From Skeletonema tropicum (lineage: Eukaryota; Bacillariophyta; Thalassiosirophyceae; Thalassiosirales; Thalassiosiraceae), in the NCBI GenBank assembly GCA_037178625.1, contig CM074127.1, forward strand, positions 3,472,001-3,536,000: a stretch of DNA of 64,000 nt, read 5' to 3'. A program made the translations under genes and the position numbers. The first letter of the stretch is position 1, and every line of letters begins with the position of its first letter. Shown here piece after piece: positions 54,801 through 64,000 of the stretch. The notes below the pieces were generated by a model. That model made no database searches, had not been told where the DNA came from, and saw only the letters and a list, made by a program, of their open reading frames with translations.

Positions 54801-56659
54801 TTTCATTCACACTTTCAGCTCCATCTTCTTTTGTTTCATTAATATCATTACTTGCGGCATCCTTATCATCGGGCGTCTCTTCCTCTTCCTTTTTAGGCCA
54901 ATACCAATCTTGACAGTTTCTATCCAAGTGTATCATCAATAGCGGCAAGTGATAACAAGCCAGCAAATAAAAATCAGCGTGCAAAGCTTTTGCCGCCAAG
55001 AAGCGCTCCTTAGTCGACAATCGCATTAGAGGCATAGCTCGTGGTTCTATTTGAGATAGAACAACACTGGCGACAGCAAGCGGCATTCCAGTTTGAAGTA
55101 TGGCATGCGCAACAGGTGGCAGGAGGGTATCAGTTTTTGCTGATGAGCCTTTGCCCTGACTGTGAAAATTCAATACTGATACTAATTGTTCCTTTGCTGC
55201 CTCATAAAGCTCATTGGTGTTGTCGATTGAAGAAGCTTTCAAAAGAAGTGCATCAAACATAGTGCTCTCCTTATCAGCGTCAGATGCATTATTGTGATTC
55301 TTTTGCCAGTCTCGAAAGGAATCCGCCAAGCTACTGTTATCTACATCTTCTAATGTCTTCCCACAAATTACCTTTGCCCAAAGATGAGCCCTATCTTCGG
55401 GCGATATAGGTGCGTATCCCGTCTGTGTCAATTTCACGGCTAAATAAGAGTCGAACATCTTCAATTGTTGATGAATTTGAACGTATTGCTTCAGATAGAG
55501 AAGAGAAGACGGGCTTTTTCTCAACGGCAGCTTCGTCTCCTGCTGTATTTTCTTTGTAAGCTTTGTTATCATCAGCATTTTCTACATTATCTTCGTCGAC
55601 ATCATCACTCCATTGCTGATATGATAATTCATCTTCAACGGACGGTCTGGCTTGTAATTGTGCTTCATCTACTGCATTGGTCTCATTGGTTTCAATCTCG
55701 GGTTCAGTGGTTGTTTCACTAGAAGGTTCATCTGTCATTACGACGTCTAAGGTGTTCCCCTCGACTTCATCTGATGATTCCATTACAAAATCATTTGCTG
55801 CGTCTTCTAGAGGTGCAGCGATGTCATCATTGTCTTTGGCCGTTGTTTCTGCTATAGAGGCAGCATTACTATCAATGACTTCTGATGGAGGCGAATCAAC
55901 TTGCTCCTTGGGTGGTATTTTCGGTGGTGAAGGTGCAGGTTTCTGTTCTGTCGTCTGGATTCCTTTTGGTTCGATAGTTTGCTTTTGTTGCTGATGTTGA
56001 GGCGGCTTGACCTGTACCACCTCTTTCTTTGGAGCAGTTTTTTCCTTAGTCACCGGCGTTGGCCCTGGCTTAGCTGCAGCAGCAGAAGTAGAAACAGCTG
56101 GCGCAGCTTGTTTTGCTTTGGTATCATCAATAGCCACATCCGAGAGCATTGCATCGAAGTCAAAATCATCATCGTCATCCTTATTTTTTTCACCACCACC
56201 ATCACTTTTGGCATTGCTACTAGCAATGTCGTTTTCGGCACCTTTGGATGGATCTTTCTTTCCTGCATCATCATCCAGCCAATCTAAAAAATCTCGGGTG
56301 CCCTCATCGTGGACCTGAAAGTCATCAAGTGCATCAGAACCCAAAAATGACGTTTCTGGATCCTCTTCTTGCTTCGTCGCCTCGGCCCCAAACGATGACA
56401 TTTTTTTAGCCGGATCCAAAGGTGGAGGGGTGCCGAATAAATCGTCAAAGTCACTAGTGGTTGATCCTGGCGTGGGGGGCATCATTTCACTGGAGGACGT
56501 AGTCCGAGCATTGTCTCCAGTGGCAGAGTCATCGCTGTTACTATTATTTGTTATCATGTCAAATTCTGAGCTTGTCGAGGGAGATGCTTTTCCAGTGGGT
56601 TGAGGAGGCGTCGCCGCCGCGAAGCTGAAGAGCTCCTCGAAGTCTTCGTCGTCTTCCAT
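51827..56659 (-). CDS. TBC1D23: TBC1D23-like TBC and rhodanese-domain protein, five one-base frame breaks
   Basis: In animals TBC1D23 bridges endosome-derived vesicles to trans-Golgi golgins; its TBC domain is catalytically dead. Order here: an acidic Ser/Pro-rich N-terminus of about 400 residues, the TBC domain (AHLWAKVICG, HADFYLLACYHLPLLMIHLD, SWFVTNFAGECDDACLMPLW, FLAISVLEKRSDVLLML), a coiled coil, an intron at 54165-54079, then a rhodanese-like domain (FYLIDCRPESIAGEQGRFP, HICVMGEGFASFPVLY, FVSLLRGGFAAAHAFL). The C-terminus has four 49-residue repeats (SKISASFSSFAAKMK, then ATSPKEEGP). The pieces need an extra base removed near 55440, 53697, 53045 (a T7 run), 52619 and 52548. The domain order identifies the family. 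Confidence 0.85.
52100..52740. repeat. Coding tandem repeat of about 147 bp in TBC1D23
   Basis: The text AGATATTTTTGA(T/C)GGTCCTTC recurs at about 52264, 52411, 52559 (diverged) and 52698, a spacing of 147, 148 and 139. Each unit encodes about 49 residues. Copies at 52264 and 52411 are almost identical, so duplication is recent. Confidence 0.85.
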
Positions 56660-57061
56660 ATTACTTTGCTCCGGTGATTATGTAGTTAAAGTAGAGTCGT
56701 CAACGGTTCTGGCCACAATGATTTCATATGGTCGGTTGCATTGTGCATTTCTCGATTCTTGATTTACGGGTTCTTGAATTCGATTTGCCCGGAAAGGTTT
56801 CATTTAGATGCAAGTCCTCATTGTAGTGCGATGTTGAACACGCATCTTCCTCGCGATCATCACACGCCGAACGTAAAACCTCCACACAAGCCCTCCCCGC
56901 CCCTCCTACCGACCACGCACTACTCCTACCCTCTCTCCATCTTGTTCGCTGCAAGGAACCACTTGGCTTTTGGCTAGGAGCCAAGCGATCGACGCGACAC
57001 CTGTTTGAATTCTTTGAACGGAACGCAAGTATCTATCTCACAATACACTTGCAAGTACAAG
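56660..57061. promoter_or_regulatory. Divergent promoter region, TBC1D23 / START-domain gene
   Basis: 402 bases between head-to-head genes, moderately C-rich around 56870-56940. Nothing specific seen. Confidence 0.45.
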
Positions 57062-58226
57062 ATGGATATGATGTCTTCTTCTCCACGAGCATCCACCTCC
57101 TCAAGGAGAGGAAGAAGCTTCTGCCTACGCAGTATGCTCATGCTAGCTTTCCACGTAGCAGCATCATCTGCCTTCTCCAGTCCCATCTTTCAAGAGACGG
57201 CGACCTTGCAGCGTACTGCTCCATCTAAAACTGTTGGCGTAGAGATTGAGCTTCCGGATTTCGATGAGATGTTCAGGCGTATTCAGGCAGTGTCGCCGCT
57301 GGCAAGGCTGGCGGTGCAAGGGGGTGGGTCTGGAGAAGGAGGTGGCTTTGGAGCTGTCGATGATACCAGTGAGTACTTTCACAACAACATCATAACACGT
57401 GATGTGTCTGTTTGCATAAATCTTTTTCAAAACATGAACTTCTTGCACTCATGCTTTGTGTTTCAACTGCTATGTTTTGCTTTTACTACCACCCACAGTT
57501 CTTCCGGATGGGCAAAAGTGGAAGAACCTAAAGAAGAGCAAAAGAGATATTGTTTCTCAAATTGATAGAATTGACAACTTCCAAAATCTAGGCCCTCCTC
57601 TCCTACGTTGGCGAGCATCCATGAAGGGTCCATGCCATGGAATAGCGTTTGCAGATTTCATTATGAATACAGATAAGAGACGAATGTGGGACCCGCAGAT
57701 TGAAAGCGTATGTGAACTTTATCCAATTAATGATCTCGATGCGGCCAACATCGCGATGGGGTTCGGGAAATATGGTGACTGCAAAAAGCTAGGTGTGGGG
57801 TACACCTTGACCAAAGCACATCCAATTGGTATTTCACCTAGGGAACAGCTCACACTTTGTGGCATCCAGGAAATGCAAGATGGTTCAGCTTTGATTTGGG
57901 GTACAGAACTTGAGGAGTGGCACAACCACCTTATGCCATCTGGTGAACGCCAGACACGTGCGAAATCTCATTTGTTTTCGATTGCACTTGTGCCAACTGG
58001 TGAAAATTCTTTCGATGCCGAGTACAGTTTACAGCTTGACTTCGGTGGCAACCTTCCCCATTGGATGACTGCCCCGCTGGTTCTTGACTCTGTCAAAAGC
58101 ATGTTCGGGGTAGCTCAACCATTCTTTGAAACTGATGAATCTGATGAATTGAAAAAGATGATTATGGAGGATAAGATTCAGGGAGAAACGTTTGAGGATC
58201 GCAACAGCATTTTGTTCACGCCTTAA
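57062..58226 (+). CDS. START-like lipid-binding protein with possible plastid leader
   Basis: Exons 57062-57368 and 57499-58226 (130-base intron, phase 1) give 344 residues. The N-terminus is basic, then hydrophobic (SMLMLAFHVAASSAFSSP), with an SSAFSS motif like the diatom plastid signal, although the leader starts with about 20 charged residues, unusual for a signal peptide. The C-terminal 200 residues resemble a START/StAR-type fold: LLRWRASMKGPCHGIAFADF, KRRMWDPQIESVCELYPIND, ISPREQLTLCG and KSHLFSIALVPTG. Such domains bind a lipid in a closed groove. The ligand is unknown; the match is by pattern memory and needs a profile search. Confidence 0.65.
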
Positions 58227-59023
58227 TTACGCACTTTGGGGTTTGTTGGTTGAATTTTGATCGTAAAGTTGTATTTTACTGATCAACTTTGTCGCCTTGC
58301 TGATAATACTATACTTGTAGGATTATGTTATCATTCTTGTGTATCTTAATATGGATATTGCGAAGTATTTAGTGGGTTGAGAGTGTTTGATAGGGTCGAT
58401 TTCTGGATACAAGAGCTTGACGCCTTAGATACTTAGGGATGTAACATAAATTTATAAGATGTAACAACATGTTGTAACACAAGTTGTTTTGGCCTATGAA
58501 GTCGAGTCAAATCGCAGCTCCCTCGACCCTCGACGTTTTTCTCTCTTCTCCGCAACTCAATCTCCTGCTTTACCTCTTACTGAGATCTTAAAATGTCACG
58601 AAGAAACCTCTAGCATACTATTCCTACAGTTACCTACGCAAATTTTTTCATCTCCTATCCCCATCCGCATCAAACAACAACATCGTGTAGGTGAGCACCA
58701 TGGCGGCGTCTTGTAGCGGCAGCAGCAGGGCAAATATTAAAGTGATTTCAACGACGTAGTAGTCTAAAGAAATTGGAAGAGCACTTATAATAATTGCTCT
58801 TATGCTTTCAGGTTTTTGTGCGTCGATGGCTCTCTCAGATGATAGATTATATGCCTCTGATGCAATTTACTCAATACAGCGACGCGTTTTGCTTATCACC
58901 TACTAACATTACTTCTTATTTCTTTCCTCTCCTCTACTACCATTATTGGCTGTGTCTGGGAAATCATTGCAATTTATCGTAAACGCGATCTGAATTCTTT
59001 TAGTTAATCAATTTACGTGAAAA
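58227..59023. other. Intergenic, RPL26 promoter and possible 5' UTR intron
   Basis: CATCGTGTAGGTGAGCACC at about 58682-58700 and TTCTTTTAG ending at 59003 could be donor and acceptor of a 5' UTR intron ahead of RPL26, a common layout in ribosomal genes. This is inference. No ORF supported. Confidence 0.4.
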
Positions 59024-59431
59024 ATGAAGTACTCCACAACTGTTTCATCCTCAAGGCGCAAGAGTCGCAAGGCTCACTTCACAGCCCATTCTGAGGCCCG
59101 CAGAACTATCATGTCTGCTAACCTCTCCAAGGAGCTTCAGGCACGTCACGGTGTTCGTTCCATGCCCATCCGTAAAGATGATGAGGTTCTCATCACACGA
59201 GGCATGTACAAGACCCGTGAGGGTAAGGTCACAGCATGCTTCCGTAAGAAGTTTGCCGTGCATGTTGAGAGAATCACACGCGAGAAGGCTAATGGTGCTA
59301 CAGTAAATGTTGGAATCCCAGCAAGCAGTTTGACTATTACCAAATTGAAGATGGACAAGGATAGGAAAGCAGCTCTTGAGAGAAAGAACCGTAACAAGGG
59401 AAGTGATGTTGCCATGACTAATGTCGACTAA
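59024..59431 (+). CDS. RPL26: 60S ribosomal protein L26 (uL24)
   Basis: 135 residues in one exon, with an intact frame. The family text runs [89 protein letters not shown] and [19 protein letters not shown]. This is the cytosolic/archaeal-type uL24 near the exit tunnel, not the bacterial-type organelle form. The ATG context is AAAAATGAAG. Confidence 0.95.
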   Translation: MKYSTTVSSSRRKSRKAHFTAHSEARRTIMSANLSKELQARHGVRSMPIRKDDEVLITRGMYKTREGKVTACFRKKFAVHVERITREKANGATVNVGIPASSLTITKLKMDKDRKAALERKNRNKGSDVAMTNVD

Positions 59432-60335
59432 GCATTCTGTTGGGCGTCATAAATAATTAGAAAAATGTACACCAGTATCTTGTCGTGCTTCGTGATTGTC
59501 AATTTGTTATCTTTGCCTATGAAACTGAGGTTGTGGAATTGTGTAAATGATTGGCGAGCGATGTTGCCTCATGCATTGCCGTAGCTGTTGGGCGAAGGTT
59601 CCAATTAGATTCAAAGCAAGCCTTCTATCATGGTAATTTAGATTCGTTATGGTTTCGCGATGCGTCAATGGACATGGATTTAATATAGATTGCACCAGAT
59701 GCTGCTAATGCTGTTGATAACACTTTCTCCATTAGTCATCCATGCATTTAGATATGACGAAGATGGGCAACCTGAATGAGCGCTCAAATGTAAATACGAA
59801 CCAACTTGTAGGCCAATTCAGAGAAGATAGAAGTAGGGATAGTATGCGCTTGCTATTGAAACAATAGTACCAAGGCTCTTCGACTTTTCGCAACTTGCCT
59901 TGTCTTGGCCCTCACCAGGAGATTAGTACATCAAATTGACGATGAGTAAATCTTAGCAAAAGTCTAGCTCACGAGAAATAGTCAGAGTGAAAAGTGATCT
60001 CATATGTTGTTCTATTGACATACTTATAGCTATGAAATCTAGACCCAATATCATTTCGAAGCTTCCTCAATGTGACATATAGAGTACGTCAAAGCTGAGT
60101 CAAGTCGTATTGTTGTCTACCATCTCATGGTTCTCTTTGAAGAAAGATGGAGTTTCCACGAGATTTTGGTAGGTAGGATCGCGACAGCCACTATTGGGAT
60201 TGTTATTTGCAGAGAAATAAGTGAGCTGCCTCAGAAGTATAAGGTTGGTGGGGGTGGAGGGGTAGTTCTAGGTGTTGTAGTAAAAGATGGAGACAAATCA
60301 AAAGCTACCTGTCATTCCAAAAGAACAGAGCTGAT
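59432..60335. other. Intergenic
   Basis: No feature recognised. An ORF at 60127-60339 has a Gly-Val-rich translation that looks non-coding. Confidence 0.5.
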
Positions 60336-60941
60336 TTAGTTAGCTCCAAGAAGGTCCATAATAGGAACTGATCCAGGGATTGCCTTCATGGCGAAGAGAC
60401 TGGCCATAGCGATCATGGCAGCTCTTCCATTCCTCTTCTCAACAGCCTTGTACTTTTCAACAGTTGCCTCTCCGTGTCCCATCCAGTTGAATCCCATATC
60501 TCCGGGAACCTTCTTGCTCAAGCCTCTGAAGTTGTCTCCAGCGTGACTGACACCCTCACCCTCAGCAATCATGATGAAAGCCAAGATAATTCCGAATCCA
60601 CCGGGATCCTCACGAGCCCAGACTCCAAGAGCGTTAGTCCAGTCATCGGCCTCGGGAGCACCAGGGAAGTGCAATCCAGAGCTGACGGCCCAAACACCAG
60701 TCCAGGCAAGCATAGCCATACGTCCGTGCTTGATTTCTGCCTCCTCCAAGAACTGAGGGTGGGGAAACATGCCTGGGAAAGCTCCCTTGATCTCGTGCAT
60801 CTTGCTGAAGCCCATAGGATCCCAGTTCTCTCCGAGAGCAGCTTCAGGGTTCAAGTTGAGAGATGTGGAGGCCTTGCTGACAGGAACAGGGGCGAAGGCG
60901 GCGGCAGAGCCGGCAAGAGCGGTAAGGAGAGCGAGCTTCAT
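60336..60941 (-). CDS. Fucoxanthin-chlorophyll a/c-binding protein (LHC family)
   Basis: A light-harvesting antenna protein of the thylakoid. 201 residues in one exon. The signal peptide MKLALLTALAGSAAAFAPVP contains the classic AAAFAP import motif. Helix 1 has EEAEIKHGRMAMLAW and helix 3 EKRNGRAAMIAMAS, the chlorophyll-ligand Glu/Arg motifs of the LHC superfamily, with a middle hydrophobic helix (GFGIILAFIMIAEGEG). NWDPMGFSK lies at the start of the mature protein. The Lhcf, Lhcr or Lhcx subgroup is not decided. Codons are strongly biased (GGA, AAG, TCC), as expected for a highly expressed gene. It is divergent with IspH. Confidence 0.93.
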   Translation of the reverse strand: MKLALLTALAGSAAAFAPVPVSKASTSLNLNPEAALGENWDPMGFSKMHEIKGAFPGMFPHPQFLEEAEIKHGRMAMLAWTGVWAVSSGLHFPGAPEADDWTNALGVWAREDPGGFGIILAFIMIAEGEGVSHAGDNFRGLSKKVPGDMGFNWMGHGEATVEKYKAVEKRNGRAAMIAMASLFAMKAIPGSVPIMDLLGAN

Positions 60942-61312
60942 GGTGGATGTTGTTGTTACGGGCTGAATTTGGCCATGGCGGTGCTAGAGCGCTGGCTCGG
61001 GTGACGAACGTAGCAGACTCCCATCTCATGTCCAAAGATTTGCGCTTCAACTCTGTAAAGTGGGGTCAGCCCAAAATAGTTTGGGTGAGCACCGTTGATG
61101 AGATCCCACCACCCTCCCACCACCTCCTCCTCACTTTGCGCTGGTGGCGGGCACGGCCAACACGCAACCTTCCAGAGTGGAAGCGACAGAATCGCAAAGC
61201 GTTCCATCGGATCTGTACGATATCAAAGATAAACAAGAATCATTAACCATCAATCAATAAGGCGTGAACAGCCATTGGTAATTGAATTGAATCACTACTT
61301 AATTTGAGCAAC
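60942..61312. promoter_or_regulatory. Divergent promoter region, FCP antenna / IspH
   Basis: 371 bases between two plastid-protein genes. A 16-base palindrome CCCAAAATAGTTTGGG lies at 61070-61085, near the centre. A role as a protein-binding site is inference. Confidence 0.45.
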
Positions 61313-62792
61313 ATGAAATTCTCAACATCGTCCGTCGTAGCCATTACGGCACTCGCTGGATCTGCAGCTGCGTTTGCTCCATCTGCTCCAAGCTTCAACC
61401 GAATCTCCTCTTCCCTATCCATGTCCACGGAAGTCGCGGAGGATAGCATGAAAAAGGTCACAAAGAAACAGAAGCGTCTGCAGTTCATGAAGTCTGACTC
61501 TTTCCACCGCATGGGATTCAAGGACGTACGAGAGGACGTAGAAAAGTCGATGGAAGAACAATTCAAATCGCAATTGGTCGATGAGCTAAGATCCAATGAT
61601 TTCGTGCTCGAGAGAAATGGTGTCAAAGTCTACCTTGCCAAAGACTTCGGCTTCTGCTGGGGTGTTGAGCGCAGTATTGCTCTCGCATACGAGGCCGTAG
61701 AGCATTTCCCCGGAAAGACGGTTCACATCACTAATGAGCTCATTCACAACCCCGAGGTTAATGACAAATTGAACGATATGAATGTGCAATTTATTGAAAA
61801 GTTGGGAGAGGGAAAGAAAGATTTTTCCAATGTCAGCGATGGAGATGTTGTCATTCTTCCTGCATTTGGAGCGTCGTTTGAGGAAATGGAAATGATGAAC
61901 AACAAGAATGTCGATATCGTTGATACCACGTGCCCATGGGTGAGCAAGGTTTGGAACACTGTCGACAAACATCAGAAAAAGGGATTGACTTCTGTCATTC
62001 ATGGAAAGTATGCTCATGAAGAGACTGTCGCCACTATTTCATTCTGCGAAGATTACATTTGCGTCAAGGATATGAAGGAGGCCGAAATGGTGGTTGATTA
62101 CATTGTGAACGGTGGAGATAAAGAGGCATTTATGGAGTATTTTAAGAATGCCGTATCCAAGGATTTCGATCCTGATACCATGTTGGACAAGGTTGGATTG
62201 GCAAATCAGACCACTATGTACAAGAAGGAGACAAGGGCCATTGGTCAGCTGATGCAGAAGGCGATGATTAAGAAATTCGGACCAGTTAATATCCAGGATC
62301 ATTACTGGGAATTTGATACTATCTGTGATGCTACCCAGGTAAGTTTTCTGAGTCGTTGAATATAAGGAAGTTTATGCTAATATTGCACCGATTCTAACAT
62401 TCAAAAAACTTCCTCTTTGACTTCTCGAAAATGACATAAAGGAGCGACAAGATGCTATCCACGAACTCGTCGAAAATGCAAATGACCTCGGGTTGGACTT
62501 CATTCTTGTTGTTGGTGGATGGGACTCCTCTAACACCGCACATCTTCTAGAAATTCCTCAAAAGGCTGGTGTGCGTTCGTTCCATATCAACAAGTCAGAT
62601 TGCATTGGAGCTGACAACACCATCACCCACCGCACGATGTCTGGAGAAATTGTCACCGAAAAATTCATTGAAGATATGGAGAAGGATGTAGTTATGGGAG
62701 TCACTAGTGGAGCAAGTACACCTGATAAGGCCGTACAAGATAGTTTGAGTAGCATATTCTTGTTGAAAGAAGTTAACACTGCTGAGAACTAA
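61313..62792 (+). CDS. ispH: 4-hydroxy-3-methylbut-2-enyl diphosphate reductase, plastid
   Basis: The last enzyme of the MEP isoprenoid pathway; it makes IPP and DMAPP using a [4Fe-4S] cluster. Exons 61313-62338 and 62442-62792 give 458 residues. The leader MKFSTSSVVAITALAGSAAAFAP has the AAAFAP motif; TTG at 61304 is not needed. The cluster cysteines are Cys115 (DFGFCWGVERS), Cys207 (DTTCPWVSKVW) and Cys338 (FDTICDATQ), the last a few residues before the intron. Substrate-binding HIT- and HGKYAHEET, VVGGWDSSNT and SDCIGADNTI are present. The long insert KDFDPDTMLDKVGLANQTT is typical of the plant/cyanobacterial type. The acceptor is TAAAG at 62441, slightly unusual. Confidence 0.93.
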
Positions 62793-63169
62793 CTATCGTC
62801 GAGACGTACCTAACTTGAAAATGATACTGATGACAAATACAGTTGAACGAAATAAGCAACAGTAGAAAAGCGTTCTTTGTAAATTACTTAGTCGAAATAA
62901 TAGTACCTAAAGGACTGCAAAATAATTCACATTACCAATGGTCTAGTGATTATAAATAAAATGTGAGAACATAAGGACTAAATTGAAGCTCAACAATAAT
63001 TCACCATTACGTACTTATCTGAGAAGCAATAACAAAATGGCATGATAAGTGGCAAATTGACCTAATAGGCAGCACCACATTCAAAAGCCACTTCGTACCA
63101 GAAGACGATCAATATACCAAGTTGAATCTAGAGACGTCAATACGCGCATTCAACGCTTTCAATGAAAAA
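62793..63169. other. Spacer between IspH and the tandem array
   Basis: AT-rich 3' flank of IspH; no feature seen. Confidence 0.5.
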
Positions 63170-64000
63170 TTACAGTCAGCGGTGATACTAGACAAGCTCA
63201 TTTGTACTGCTCAGACGACTAGCGTCCGTAGAAGCGATGCTACAACTTCATAGCTGATGTGAGAGGTCCAGTGTGGGCTGGCCAGCAGCACTACATTCTA
63301 CCAAATAGTATCTATCGCCGTGAGTATGGGCATGAGCCGCTTCTAGTGGCCCATTGTAGTCGGCGGTGATACTAGACAAGCTCATTTGTATCGCTCAGAT
63401 ACTATCGTCGATGTTGTATTTGAGAGGTCCAGTGTGGGCTGGCCAGGAGCACTACATTCTACCAAATCGTATCTATCGCCGTCAGTATGGGCATGAGCCG
63501 CTTCTAGTGGCCCATTGTAGTCGGCGGTGATACTAGACAAGCTCATTTGTACCGCTCAGACGACTAGCGTCCGTAGAAGCGATGCTACAACCTCGTGGCT
63601 AATGTGAGAGGTCCAGTGTGGGCTGGCCAGGAGCACTACATTCTACCAAATCGTATCTATCGCCGTCAGTATGGGCATGAGCCGCTTCTAGTGGCCCATT
63701 GTAGTCGGCGGTGATACTAGAAAAGCTCATTTGTACCCCTCAGCCGACTAGCGTCCGTAGAAGCGATGCTACAACCTCGTGGCTGATGTGAGAGGTCCAG
63801 TGTGGGCTGGCCAGCAGCACTCCATTCTACCAAATCGTATCTATCGCCGTGAGTATGGGCATGAGCCGCTTCTAGTGGCCCATTGTAGTCGGCGGTGATA
63901 CTAGACAAGCTCATTTGTACCGCTCAGACGACTAGCATCCGTAGAAGCGATGCTGCAACTTCGTAGCTGATGTGAGAGGTCCAGTGTGGGCTGGCCAGCA
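63170..64000. repeat. Tandem array of 184-bp units, runs off the window
   Basis: The text GAGAGGTCCAGTGTGGGCTG starts at 63261, 63422, 63606, 63790 and 63974, giving periods of 161, 184, 184 and 184; the first unit lacks 23 bases. Units differ by a handful of substitutions. Each includes GTGATACTAGACAAGCTCAT and GTCCGTAGAAGCGATGCTAC. No ORF or RNA gene recognised inside a unit. Confidence 0.92.

Noticed and set aside
63170..64000. Repeat array as a possible CRISPR
   Set aside because: Units are contiguous 184-mers without short repeats and unique spacers, in a eukaryotic genome; it is satellite DNA.

Overview
The window is nuclear DNA of a diatom, probably a centric one. The evidence is a fucoxanthin-chlorophyll a/c-binding protein gene (60336-60941), many proteins starting with a signal peptide plus an 'ASAFAP'-type plastid import motif (plastid IspH, a DUF3119 protein, a START-domain protein and others), short GT-AG introns of about 50-190 bases, and compact genes on both strands separated by repeat-rich gaps. 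No rRNA, organelle or prokaryotic segment was seen.

Layout. 1-5.9 kb: the 3' part of exportin-7 (XPO7), a class-3 lipase and a small plastid-type protein. 6-7.4 kb: two identical tRNA-Gly(TCC) genes in a diverged segmental duplication, with a TA-flanked MITE between them. 7.5-15.6 kb: a DUF1295 membrane protein, a 2-kb empty stretch, malic enzyme, an MFSD8-like transporter and a CBS-domain protein. 17.7-19.2 kb: an S1-domain RNA-binding protein. 19.2-26.6 kb is an accessory island: a hAT-type MITE with a perfect 8-bp target duplication and a paralogous empty site 7 kb away, two interlocking inverted repeats, a diatom lineage-specific gene, degraded ORFs, and a 1-kb compound palindrome. 26.7-37.8 kb: DUF3119, ECI1, COQ5, a thylakoid-lumen-type protein, a 974-residue PPR protein, a PAPS transporter and an acidic plastid protein. 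38.1-46 kb: RPS23, a PUB-domain protein, a plastid-type protein, a proline-rich membrane protein and a GlcNAc-transferase. 47.7-62.8 kb: mitochondrial bS6m, a MAP kinase, an ataxin-3/UBX deubiquitinase, TBC1D23, a START protein, RPL26, the FCP antenna gene and IspH. From 63.17 kb to the window end runs a tandem array of 184-bp units.

Functional themes are plastid (light harvesting, isoprenoid precursors), mitochondrion (ubiquinone, beta-oxidation, malate, ribosome), Golgi and endosome traffic (TBC1D23, PAPS transporter) and ubiquitin/p97 (PUB and UBX domains). Head-to-head pairs sharing a short intergenic region are ECI1/COQ5, FCP/IspH and MFSD8-like/CBS.

An important caveat is that at least nine clearly conserved genes contain one-base breaks of reading frame. 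About twenty are extra bases and only two are missing bases. RPS23, which must be intact in a living cell, has two. This looks like insertion-biased sequence or assembly error more than gene decay, but +1 recoding is not excluded. Coordinates of those genes span all the pieces.
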